A DNA stretch of 64,000 nt from Polynucleobacter sp. AP-Melu-500A-A1 (lineage in GTDB: Bacteria; Pseudomonadota; Gammaproteobacteria; Burkholderiales; Burkholderiaceae), in assembly GCF_018882125.1 (NCBI RefSeq), contig NZ_JACVOZ010000005.1, forward strand, positions 62,001 through 126,000, read 5' to 3'. The position numbers and the translations under genes are program-made. How positions within the stretch are numbered: the stretch's first letter is position 1; each line of letters opens with the position of its first letter. The notes beneath the pieces are model-generated. The model ran no database searches, had not been told where the DNA came from, and saw only the letters and a program-made list of their open reading frames with translations. This document shows positions 46,718 through 54,874 of this stretch, one piece after another.

Positions 46718-48520
46718 TCAGTATTTCTTAAGCAAGAAATAATATCCCTCAACTTCAACATCATTTTCCTGTCTTATGGGGCTCTCCAAAAAATGTTCGA
46801 TTTTGAAGTTATGCAAAGATGCTAATTTTTGAATGTACTCCTTTGCATGACTATATCTCAGCGTTCTTGGTGACAAAACAAATTCGCTAGAATCACTCTT
46901 TTCTACGCTGAAACAAAAAAGGCCGCCAGCTTTTATGAGCCTAGATAAGGATATGAAAATATTACTTAGCTCTCCAATATAAATAAATACATCAGAGGAA
47001 ATAACCAAATCAAATTCATCGTTACAGTTATTCAAAAATTCCGAAATTTCTTCAGCGACCAACTTATCGTAAGCACCTGTTAACTCCGCCCTTGCAAGCA
47101 TTTCTTTCGATAAATCAACCCCTACAATTCTTGAGGCATAGGGCTTGAGCAACTTTCCCATTAATCCAGTGCCACAACCAATGTCCAAGATTTCGAATTT
47201 GTTGTTAATACTTAGATTTAATAATCCAAGCAACTTATTCGGAGCTTCATATTTAAGGGTATTGATAAGATGTTGATCAAAGGAATCGGCGTAATTATCA
47301 AATAACTCTGCAACAAAATTTTTCGGCATTGGTTTTAAGCCATTGTTAGGCTTTAATGCTGAAAGTAGATATTCTGCATACCCTTCTCGGCTATAGTTAT
47401 ATTTAACTGCATTTTCTAAATTCTCTATAGCGCTTGCATGTTGATTAAGCGCAATATTCGTTAAAGCTTTTTGATAAAAATAACTTGCTTCATCAGGTTT
47501 CAGACTTAATGCCTTATCGTAGTGAGCAATAGCCTCTTCATAACGTTTAAGTTCATGCAGGGTATTGCCTTTATTGGACCAGCCTTCTGCATAGTCAGGC
47601 TTCAGACTTAATGCCTTGTCGTAATGAGCAACAGCCTCGTCATACCGTTTAAGTTCATGCAGGGTATTGCCTTTATTGGACCAGCCTTCCGCATAATCGG
47701 GTTTCAGACTGAGCGCTTTATCGTAGTGAGTAATAGCCTCTACATACCGTTTAAGTTCATGCAGGGTATTGCCTTTATTGGACCAGCCTTCCGCATAATC
47801 GGGTTTCAGACTTAATGCCTTATCGTAGTGAGCAATAGCCTCTTCATAACGTTTAAGTTCATGCAGGGTATTGCCTTTATTGGACCAGCCTTCTGCATAG
47901 TCAGGCTTCAGACTGAGCGCTTTATCGCATGCCTCTAAAGCCTCTAAGAATCGTTTTAACTTATTAAGGGGAACACTTTTATTTGACCAAGCCTCGTGAT
48001 AGCTAGCGGCAAGCTTAATAGCCTCGTTATAGGCGTTGATGGACTCCTGATATAAATTCAAATTATTTAATGCAATACCTTTGTTGGACCAAGCCTCTGG
48101 GATATCAGGCCTTATTTGGATTGCCCTATCTAAGACCTCTAATGCCAAAAGATAATTTTTAATATCATTACAAGTTGAACCCTTATTAATCAAAACCTCG
48201 GCATCATCGGGCTGAATTTTGAGGGCTAAATCATAGGCATCTAGTGCAAGCTGGTGCTCACCCTTTAATGAATGGATAAGTCCTAGGTTATAAGGAATCC
48301 TTACGTCATCATTTTTATAGGACTGCAAGCAGTAAAAAATAGCTGATGCCTCCATAAATCTATTGGCTTTTGCATAAGCAATAGCCATTTCAAAAATAAC
48401 ATCAGCACTATTTTTATCGTTTTCCAGAGTCTCCTGTAGCACCAATTTAGCACTATCAAAATCTCCGTCCTGGAAATTTTGGATAGCTTGCTGAAGTACT
48501 GCTTGAAGTTCGGAATTCAT
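46718..48520 (-). CDS. Tetratricopeptide repeat protein with C-terminal methyltransferase domain
   Basis: 600 residues in two parts. Residues 1-370 are TPR units (about ten), a protein-interaction solenoid. Units between about 200 and 343 are almost identical (core DYAEGWSNKGNTLHELKRY) and come from 102-bp DNA repeats. Residues 405-600 resemble a class I SAM-dependent methyltransferase, with motif I ILDIGCGTG at 444-452 and IVGVDLSKEML after it. No signal peptide. Target unknown; small-molecule or protein methylation cannot be distinguished. It stands alone between terminator-like elements and looks accessory. Confidence 0.85.
   Translation of the reverse strand: MNSELQAVLQQAIQNFQDGDFDSAKLVLQETLENDKNSADVIFEMAIAYAKANRFMEASAIFYCLQSYKNDDVRIPYNLGLIHSLKGEHQLALDAYDLALKIQPDDAEVLINKGSTCNDIKNYLLALEVLDRAIQIRPDIPEAWSNKGIALNNLNLYQESINAYNEAIKLAASYHEAWSNKSVPLNKLKRFLEALEACDKALSLKPDYAEGWSNKGNTLHELKRYEEAIAHYDKALSLKPDYAEGWSNKGNTLHELKRYVEAITHYDKALSLKPDYAEGWSNKGNTLHELKRYDEAVAHYDKALSLKPDYAEGWSNKGNTLHELKRYEEAIAHYDKALSLKPDEASYFYQKALTNIALNQHASAIENLENAVKYNYSREGYAEYLLSALKPNNGLKPMPKNFVAELFDNYADSFDQHLINTLKYEAPNKLLGLLNLSINNKFEILDIGCGTGLMGKLLKPYASRIVGVDLSKEMLARAELTGAYDKLVAEEISEFLNNCNDEFDLVISSDVFIYIGELSNIFISLSRLIKAGGLFCFSVEKSDSSEFVLSPRTLRYSHAKEYIQKLASLHNFKIEHFLESPIRQENDVEVEGYYFLLKKY
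47493..47927 (-). repeat. Tandem 102-bp coding repeats (about 4.3 copies)
   Basis: The same 33-base stretch recurs with starts at 47551, 47653, 47755 and 47857, exactly 102 bp (34 codons, one TPR) apart. Copies three units apart (47496-47608 and 47802-47914) look identical over 113 bp, while neighbouring copies differ at several bases. This points to recent duplication or gene conversion in the TPR gene. Confidence 0.93.
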
Positions 48521-48653
48521 AGTAGGTATTCTATCGCGACGATACTTACTTTAAAGATAAGATTAAATTGAATATTAATTCGAGAAAAATACTGTCCTAC
48601 TTTGTAAAAGTATACAAATGGGAAGTTTTATTCCCTCAGGGAGCAAAGGAATG

Positions 48654-48677
48654 AGGCCCGATTTACTCGGGCCTTTT
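48654..48677 (+). terminator. GC-rich stem-loop with T-run on the plus strand
   Basis: AGGCCCGA / TCGGGCCT (48654-48661 and 48667-48674) with a 5-base loop, followed by TTT on the plus strand. Both flanking genes are on the minus strand. It may serve as the 3' end of the DUF805 mRNA (stop at 48694), although the minus strand has no T-run, or end an unannotated plus-strand transcript. GGGAA/TTCCC and TTTGTA/TACAAA inverted repeats lie just upstream. Confidence 0.6.
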
Positions 48678-48693
48678 AACTTAATATCAGAAC

Positions 48694-49020
48694 TTACACT
48701 GCGTATTGATTATCGACTTCTTTGCTTGGTTGTACATACCAATAGATCAGAACAAGAATACCAATCAAGCTAATTGCAAGTAACTGCCACCAACCTGATC
48801 TTCCTACGTCATGTAATCTTCTGCAAGCAACAGAAATCGAAGGCAAAATCAAGATAATATTGGCGAAGGAAACGATGCTGCCATCTCCAAAAAGTGTAGA
48901 CAAAGCCAATCCAACAATGACACAAAAAAGACTGAACCACCAATACTCACTGCGACTAGCGCGGCCAGTAAATGTTGCATATTTTTTGAAACAAGTTGAA
49001 ATCGATTCAGTAAACGTCAT
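48694..49020 (-). CDS. DUF805 family membrane protein
   Basis: 108-residue inner membrane protein with three to four helices. The pattern FTGRASRSEYWWFSLF near the N-terminus and ACRRLHDVGRSGWWQLL in the middle are the DUF805 signatures. Function of the family is not established. Transcribed alone, divergent from the alpha/beta hydrolase gene, with 107 AT-rich bases between the starts. Confidence 0.9.
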   Translation of the reverse strand: MTFTESISTCFKKYATFTGRASRSEYWWFSLFCVIVGLALSTLFGDGSIVSFANIILILPSISVACRRLHDVGRSGWWQLLAISLIGILVLIYWYVQPSKEVDNQYAV

Positions 49021-49127
49021 AGTATTTTAGTCTCCATAAAAAATGTAAATGTTTTAAAAATCATTGTAAAGCTATAAAAATTCAATTTACTATCAGACTT
49101 TATTTATCTCAAGCAAAATTTAAGACT

Positions 49128-50030
49128 ATGCTTCAACCCCTCCCTATTACTAGTAATGCATTCCAAAAGTTAGTCCTTGGGCTGTCATTGGGCATTCTCC
49201 TTTGCTGGATAAATCCTGGTATTACTGCTGAAATACCTGTTCCAGAAACTGTCAGGATTAATTTGAAAGATTACAGCACACCCATAGTCGTGCAAGTTTT
49301 TAAACCCGAAGGCGATGGTCCTTTTCCGCTGGTTGTCTTTATGCACGGGCGCGCTGGCACCCAAGAAGCTCGAGCAAACCTTAAAAATCCAATTCTTCCT
49401 GGCCATGCTGCATATTGGATGCGTAAAGGCTTTGCAGTGATAGCACCATTTAGACCTGGTTATGGAGAAACTGGGGGGCCAGATATGGAACGCTCAGGCA
49501 ATTCCATAACAAAAGATGGTCGCTGTATTGGAGATCACAAATATAAAGAGGTTGCAGAAAATGCTGCAAAACCAATGAGAGATCTGATTGGATGGGCAAA
49601 ATCCCAAAGTTGGGTGAATCCCCAAAAAATCTTACTAGTTGGACAATCGGTAGGTGGACTGACAGCAGTTGCTCTTGGTGCGAATCCTCCTTCAGGAGTT
49701 CTTGCTTATATCAATTTTGTTGGTGGCACAGGAGGCGATCCAATCCGCAACCCCGGTAATTCCTGCTTTCCTGAAGTTTTAACTGAACTCTATGGCAGTC
49801 TTGGCAAGACCACCAAAATACCCAATCTCTGGCTTTACGCAGAAAACGATGAGTACTGGGGTGCAACTGCACCCATTGAATGGCACAAAGCCTTTTTAGC
49901 AAGCGGGGGCTCTGGACAGTTTGTAATGACTGCTCCCCTACCGGGACGCGGTGGTCACAGCCTACTACAATGGGGCGGCCGACTTTGGGCAGATCATACC
50001 GATCCATTTGTGAAGTCCCTTGGCTTTTAG
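49128..50030 (+). CDS. Secreted alpha/beta hydrolase (dienelactone hydrolase-like)
   Basis: 300 residues. A signal-peptide-like N-terminus (hydrophobic LVLGLSLGILLCWI, then ITA-E) suggests export. Alpha/beta-hydrolase core: LVVFMHGRAGTQE (oxyanion region), nucleophile elbow GQSVGG with Ser 174, probable acid Asp in YAENDEYWG and catalytic His in GRGGHSLLQ. Substrate unknown. An ester or peptide is plausible because the family is broad. First of three plus-strand genes after DUF805. Confidence 0.83.
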   Translation: MLQPLPITSNAFQKLVLGLSLGILLCWINPGITAEIPVPETVRINLKDYSTPIVVQVFKPEGDGPFPLVVFMHGRAGTQEARANLKNPILPGHAAYWMRKGFAVIAPFRPGYGETGGPDMERSGNSITKDGRCIGDHKYKEVAENAAKPMRDLIGWAKSQSWVNPQKILLVGQSVGGLTAVALGANPPSGVLAYINFVGGTGGDPIRNPGNSCFPEVLTELYGSLGKTTKIPNLWLYAENDEYWGATAPIEWHKAFLASGGSGQFVMTAPLPGRGGHSLLQWGGRLWADHTDPFVKSLGF

Positions 50031-50089
50031 TTCTTTTAAAAATGATTTTTCACACTAGAGCATTTACGTAAAGCTACTTTAATAAAATT

Positions 50090-51184
50090 GTGATTAATTC
50101 CTTACCTGAAAAAAAGCTGTTGGGCCTTGAGGTATTAAGATTTATTTCAGCAATGGCGATCTTAGTGTTTCACTATCACCAATTTGCCTATGTTGGTCTC
50201 ACATTAGTTAACTATCAAGCGGATCAACAGCCCTTTTACACGCTCTTTAAATGGTTTTATCTTCATGGCGAATTAGGTGTTCAGTTTTTTTGGTGCATTA
50301 GTGGTTTTATTTTCTTCTGGAAATACCAAAATGCGATCCATCAAAAAATCATTGGTGGTGGTCAATTTTTTGTCCTAAGACTTTCTAGGCTCTACCCATT
50401 GCACTTTGCAACTTTGCTACTCATCGCTGCGCTGCAAATCATTTATTTCAGAGACTATGGTAATTATTTCGTAGTACACAATAATGATCTAAAGCATTTC
50501 ATTTTGCAGCTTTTCTTAGCCAGCAATTGGGGTGGTCAAGGATTTAGCTTTAATGCGCCCATTTGGTCTATTTCTGTTGAGGTACTGATATATCTGTTTT
50601 TCTTTCTAGTACTAAGATATGTTGGTAAAGCTGTCTGGGTGACCTTGTTGGTGCTATTAATTGCTGGATTGATTAAGTTTAATAATCTAACCGAGTCATT
50701 TATTGTGGACTGCATCATCTACTTTTACCTTGGTGGCTTAACTGCCCAGATATTCAAAATATTTGAAAACACAAAATACCAAAAATTTATTCTGGTATTC
50801 AGTCTTTTAGTGGTCATTAGCCCTCTTGTTGTTCTAAATGAAGATTCTTTTAGGCAAATGAAAACTATTTTCTTGCTTATCTTCGCCCCAGCACTGATAT
50901 ATATTGCAGCAGTGGAGATTAAGGTTTCTCAGAAAATTGGAAATTTGATTGAGGCCCTAGGGAATATGACCTATTCGAGCTATCTCATCCATCTTCCGCT
51001 TCAGCTCTTGGTTGTTTTAATGCTAGGAGCCCTAAATATAGCCATGCCTTTTTATTCGTCCTACTTCTTTATTTTTTATATGGCATTAGTCTTATGCTTA
51101 TCCCGCATTATTTACTTAAAATATGAAAAGCCGATGCAAGATTTCATCCGTTTACGAGCTAGCAATCTTAAAAAAGTAAAATAG
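50090..51184 (+). CDS. Acyltransferase 3 family membrane protein (OafA/YrhL-like)
   Basis: Polytopic membrane O-acyltransferase of 364 residues that in this family acetylates surface polysaccharides or other extracytoplasmic sugars. The start GLEVLRFISAMAILVFHYHQF contains the R-F-x-A-x-x-V-x-x-H pattern of acyltransferase 3. FFWCISGFIFFW and APIWSISVEVLIYLFFF are also family motifs. About ten helices, no C-terminal SGNH domain. GTG start at 50090. Acceptor unknown, but the neighbours are also envelope genes. Confidence 0.87.
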   Translation: MINSLPEKKLLGLEVLRFISAMAILVFHYHQFAYVGLTLVNYQADQQPFYTLFKWFYLHGELGVQFFWCISGFIFFWKYQNAIHQKIIGGGQFFVLRLSRLYPLHFATLLLIAALQIIYFRDYGNYFVVHNNDLKHFILQLFLASNWGGQGFSFNAPIWSISVEVLIYLFFFLVLRYVGKAVWVTLLVLLIAGLIKFNNLTESFIVDCIIYFYLGGLTAQIFKIFENTKYQKFILVFSLLVVISPLVVLNEDSFRQMKTIFLLIFAPALIYIAAVEIKVSQKIGNLIEALGNMTYSSYLIHLPLQLLVVLMLGALNIAMPFYSSYFFIFYMALVLCLSRIIYLKYEKPMQDFIRLRASNLKKVK

Positions 51185-51201
51185 TCTGCCTAGAACAACA
51201 T

Positions 51202-52710
51202 ATGCCTGCAAAAATTTCCAATCAACTTAAGTCATTCACTAGATTGCAGCAATTTTTTCTAGTGTTTGTGATTTACTTCATTGGTTTTTGGATTATTCAG
51301 TGCTTTCATCTCATTCAATATCCCATCCCTACTGAATATCGAGATTGGGGCAGTATTGATCTTAGTAATGCCCTTTATGGTCAACTTTCACCGTATTCAT
51401 TTTCTGATGGGCCGCCGTTTTTCTATATCTATGGATTAGTTTTTCCCCTTATAGCGGGAGGTTTGAGCAGCATTTTTCATGTCGATATATTTTTGCTCAC
51501 GAAATTATTCGTATGCGCCTGCATCATCCTGACTGCTTTACTCATCGCCTCTGAAGTTTTTGCATTAAGTAGCCAGCTGTTTCCAGCAATTCTAGGCTTT
51601 GCTGCAATCCTTTGGACTGGGTCAGCAACCAATGCGGCATTCATACTCAATCCCGCTTCCTGCGGGCTATTGATCATCATATTTGTTTTATCCAAAATCA
51701 GAAAATCTCAAAGCTTCACTTCGATTCTAGTAGTCGCACTAGGAACTGTTCTAGCCTTTTATACAAAACAATATTTTGTTTATATTTTTGCGCCTATTTT
51801 TCTTTTTCTCTTACTGAACTCAGGATTTAAAAAAGCGCTGACTTATGCCTTAGCCTTCTTAGGTATTTTGGTAGCGTCCGTTCTACTCATCAGTCAAATC
51901 TATCCAGTTTATTTCTACGCCACAATATTGGCGCAATTCTATGCAGTAGGCGGTGGGTGGGGTCATGCCCGCAGTCAACTGATTCTCTTTTTTAATCAAT
52001 ATTGGCCCCTCATCATCCTTCTCTTCTTATACCTTTGGAAGAGAGCAAAAAAACAGGGTGCCTATAGCCCTGGTGAAAATTTATATCTATTAGTCTTATT
52101 GATTGCGGCGCTATGCTTAATTCCCTTGGGACGCAATACAGGCTCTTTCTTGAGCTACTACTATCAATTGGCCTTACCGGCACTAATTGTTATTGGATTG
52201 ATTTCTCTATCCAGATTAAGATCAAAAGCGGCCAGTGCTTTTTTTATTACCGGAATCCTGATCTTTAGTATTTTTCATGGTGAACTATTAAGCTATCGCT
52301 CCATCTATAGCGAGCAGTCTTTGCAGAGATGGTCTTTTGCTAATCAAATCATTGCAAATATTCAAGGGCCAAAATTAATTTCTAGCCCAATTTTGGCTCC
52401 CATCATGGGTGATTCAGTTTTGCTAGATAACGGACACTCTGAGTGTTATGTAGGTCTAGATACCCCTTCAACAACACTAGATATCCTCTTCCCTAAAAGG
52501 CATATCTATTTCAATGCTTTTAAAACCTATTACGATGACATTGATAGCCAAATAGCCCGTAAACACTTCAAGTTAATTGCCACCACCAAAGATTTTCATC
52601 CGATGATTGCCCAAACCACTTTAGAGGCTAATTATTTGAAATTGGAAACCATTGACCTACAAACAGGTGGGCAAAATTGGGTCACTGAGTTTTGGGTCCC
52701 AAAGGATTAA
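51202..52710 (+). CDS. Polytopic membrane protein, possible GT-C type glycosyltransferase
   Basis: 502 residues with about ten to twelve hydrophobic helices. The first extracytoplasmic loop contains EYRDWGSIDLSNALYGQLSP and then PPFFYIYGLVFPLI, reminiscent of the acidic first loop and following Pro/Tyr helix of lipid-linked-sugar glycosyltransferases (GT39/PMT-like). A soluble C-terminal end is about 90 residues. I do not recognise a specific family. It starts 17 bp after the acyltransferase, so the pair probably acts on the same glycan (inference). Confidence 0.6.
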   Translation: MPAKISNQLKSFTRLQQFFLVFVIYFIGFWIIQCFHLIQYPIPTEYRDWGSIDLSNALYGQLSPYSFSDGPPFFYIYGLVFPLIAGGLSSIFHVDIFLLTKLFVCACIILTALLIASEVFALSSQLFPAILGFAAILWTGSATNAAFILNPASCGLLIIIFVLSKIRKSQSFTSILVVALGTVLAFYTKQYFVYIFAPIFLFLLLNSGFKKALTYALAFLGILVASVLLISQIYPVYFYATILAQFYAVGGGWGHARSQLILFFNQYWPLIILLFLYLWKRAKKQGAYSPGENLYLLVLLIAALCLIPLGRNTGSFLSYYYQLALPALIVIGLISLSRLRSKAASAFFITGILIFSIFHGELLSYRSIYSEQSLQRWSFANQIIANIQGPKLISSPILAPIMGDSVLLDNGHSECYVGLDTPSTTLDILFPKRHIYFNAFKTYYDDIDSQIARKHFKLIATTKDFHPMIAQTTLEANYLKLETIDLQTGGQNWVTEFWVPKD

Positions 52711-52732
52711 TTTTTGCGGACCTACATCTGCA

Positions 52733-53824
52733 CTAATGAAGTTCTTGCATTGTTTTATCCACGCATCTTGCTATTTTTTTATACCCCTCTGGATTTGGGT
52801 GAGGGTCATTCATAAAATAATCCGCAGGCTCAAGACCACAGTTTTTGAATCCATCTACTAGCTTAGCGCCAGAGTGAGCTATTTTTTCTCTGGCCAGCTG
52901 ACCTAAGGGATTGGGGGTATTGCCACGTTCAAGCTCTTCTTTTGTAGGGATGTGAATAAAAACAATATTATTCCCGTATTGCTTTATCAAAGTCTCCATA
53001 GCAGGTAAATTAGGATTGGCAAATCTTAATTTGTATTCATTTTTGATATATCCCCATATAAAATGAAGACTTGAGAAATATTGACGAAAGAATTTTTTCT
53101 CCTTGGCTACGCTTTTATCTGCATATTCAGCATCTCTAAATTTCCTCAACTGACTAACAAATGCTTCGTCATCTTTTTCGGGCTTTGGATAATATCCTTC
53201 ATCGCCCTTACAGTTTTTACTATCAGCCAGACAATTTAAAAAACGCTCAGGAAAATTCCAGACGACTCTTTGATAGTCATCCGATATAAAGGGAACAATC
53301 ACTTTATTAATACGGATTCCTGAATCGACTAATTGGTCATTGAGCAACTTCCACTGGGCAAAGCCCGTACCAAGTAGTCCTCCATTAATCATCTGTATTG
53401 TTTTGCTATTTTTATCCTCTAGATCGTAAAACCAAGGCGTAGCGCCCTGACCTTCGGTAAATGAATCGCCAAGTACTAAAGTACTTGGTAGGTCCTTGTC
53501 GATATTGCGCTTTTGAACCAATCCTAAATTATTGGTCTTGAATTCGTAATCGTATTCTTTATGTAATCCGGGTCCATCTTCATAATAGGCAGTGGCACGA
53601 ACGGTTGTGTTGGGCAAATACGTAAAGATTTTGCCTTGATTGCGAAATGCAGGGGCCTGATCTGCTGTGCCAAAAAGCATATACCTACGACTACGCTCAT
53701 GGTCGTTAGAAAGCTCTTTACCAATAATAAGGCTAGCAATCATTTCAAACAGCAGCAAGCCAATGAAAAGCGACCCTATTGCTATCAGAATATTTTTTAG
53801 TATTGTGAGGGGGTTATTAGTCAT
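52733..53824 (-). CDS. Membrane-anchored SGNH/GDSL-like hydrolase
   Basis: 363 residues: an N-terminal membrane helix (about 11-34) and a periplasmic domain. TLVLGDSFTEGQG carries the GDS block with Ser 121; near the C-terminus NDPHPNPEGYKKIA resembles block V, but Asn stands where Asp is usual in DxxH. Probably an esterase or O-acetyl hydrolase/transferase partner of envelope glycans, by analogy with acyltransferase 3/SGNH pairs. Convergent with the preceding membrane protein gene. Confidence 0.7.
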   Translation of the reverse strand: MTNNPLTILKNILIAIGSLFIGLLLFEMIASLIIGKELSNDHERSRRYMLFGTADQAPAFRNQGKIFTYLPNTTVRATAYYEDGPGLHKEYDYEFKTNNLGLVQKRNIDKDLPSTLVLGDSFTEGQGATPWFYDLEDKNSKTIQMINGGLLGTGFAQWKLLNDQLVDSGIRINKVIVPFISDDYQRVVWNFPERFLNCLADSKNCKGDEGYYPKPEKDDEAFVSQLRKFRDAEYADKSVAKEKKFFRQYFSSLHFIWGYIKNEYKLRFANPNLPAMETLIKQYGNNIVFIHIPTKEELERGNTPNPLGQLAREKIAHSGAKLVDGFKNCGLEPADYFMNDPHPNPEGYKKIARCVDKTMQELH

Positions 53825-53886
53825 GTTTCGTCTAATTTTTTAAATACAATAACAGTTAATAATAAAATTTTAGCCCCACTTATGAA

Positions 53887-54867
53887 ATGGTCACATCTGT
53901 GAAAAAACTGATTGTTATTGCCTCTGCGATTACAGGCCTAGCCCTCTCCCAAATATCACTTGCCGCTTATCCGGAGAAGTCGATTCGTCTAGTGGTGCCA
54001 TTTGCCACTGGAGGAACCTCAGAAATTGTGGCCCGCTCAGTGGCTAGTAGTCTGTCGACAAGTCTTGGTCAATCCGTCTATGTCGATAACAAGCCAGGCG
54101 GCGCTGGAAATATTGCCATGGAAGAAGTTAAGCGTGCAAATCCAGATGGCTACACACTGATTTTGGGTCACGTAGGCACCTTGGCTGTTAATCCTGCTTT
54201 ATTTGGTAGCAAGCTGCCGTATGACCCCAATAAAGATTTTGCTCCGGTGACTTTAGTTGCAAAAGTACCCAACGTGATTGCAGTCAGCAGTAAGAGCTCC
54301 TACAAAACGTTGGCCGACTTGGTGGCGGATGCTAAAAAGAATCCAGGAAAAATTAATTATGGTTCTGCAGGCAATGGCAGTGCTGGCCACCTAGCAATGG
54401 AATACTTTTCTGCAGTTGCTGGGATTGACTTAGTTCATGTTCCCTACAAAGGATCCGGCCCGATGCTGACTGATCTCATTGGTGGACAGATACAGGCGAC
54501 CTTTAATGGCCTTCCCTCATTAATGGGACAAATTAGTGGTGGCGCTCTCCGCCCGTTAGCTGTTGGCTCCATAGAGAGATCAAAGGTACTTCCTAATGTG
54601 CCAACGATCGCTGAATCTGGCTACAAAGGATTTGAAACTTCTCAATGGTATGGAATCATGGCACCAGCAGGAACTCCAAAACCCATTATTGATAGACTCC
54701 AAAAAGAGATTGCGAAGGCTCTTAAAAATAAGGAAGACTCTAAGCGTATGTTAGAAGATGGTGCTGTATTAATAGGCGACACTCCTGAGCAATTTGCTGC
54801 GTTCATCAAAGTTGAACAAGGTCGTTGGGGTAAAGTCGTTGAAAAAGCTGGCATTCAAGTAGATTGA
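53887..54867 (+). CDS. Bug family tripartite tricarboxylate transporter substrate-binding protein (copy 1)
   Basis: Periplasmic binding protein of the TctC/Bug family, 326 residues. A signal peptide (LIVIASAITGLALSQISLAA) is followed by the hallmark YPEKSIRLVVPFATGGTSEIVAR and VYVDNKPGGAGNIAMEEV, and later INYGSAGNGSAGHLAMEYF. Start may be the ATG at 53887 or a GTG at 53899. No tctA/tctB membrane genes are nearby, as is common for orphan Bug proteins in Burkholderiales. Ligand, usually a carboxylate, unknown. Confidence 0.9.
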   Translation: MVTSVKKLIVIASAITGLALSQISLAAYPEKSIRLVVPFATGGTSEIVARSVASSLSTSLGQSVYVDNKPGGAGNIAMEEVKRANPDGYTLILGHVGTLAVNPALFGSKLPYDPNKDFAPVTLVAKVPNVIAVSSKSSYKTLADLVADAKKNPGKINYGSAGNGSAGHLAMEYFSAVAGIDLVHVPYKGSGPMLTDLIGGQIQATFNGLPSLMGQISGGALRPLAVGSIERSKVLPNVPTIAESGYKGFETSQWYGIMAPAGTPKPIIDRLQKEIAKALKNKEDSKRMLEDGAVLIGDTPEQFAAFIKVEQGRWGKVVEKAGIQVD

Positions 54868-54874
54868 GTCTCCA

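Noticed and set aside
47493..47927. Regularly spaced repeats resembling a CRISPR array
   Set aside because: The 102-bp period is continuous, in frame and encodes one TPR per unit. There are no short repeats with unique spacers and no cas genes.
49064..49093. Promoter TTGTAA-N18-TACTAT for the alpha/beta hydrolase
   Set aside because: Each box matches consensus at only about four of six positions in very AT-rich DNA, so chance is likely.
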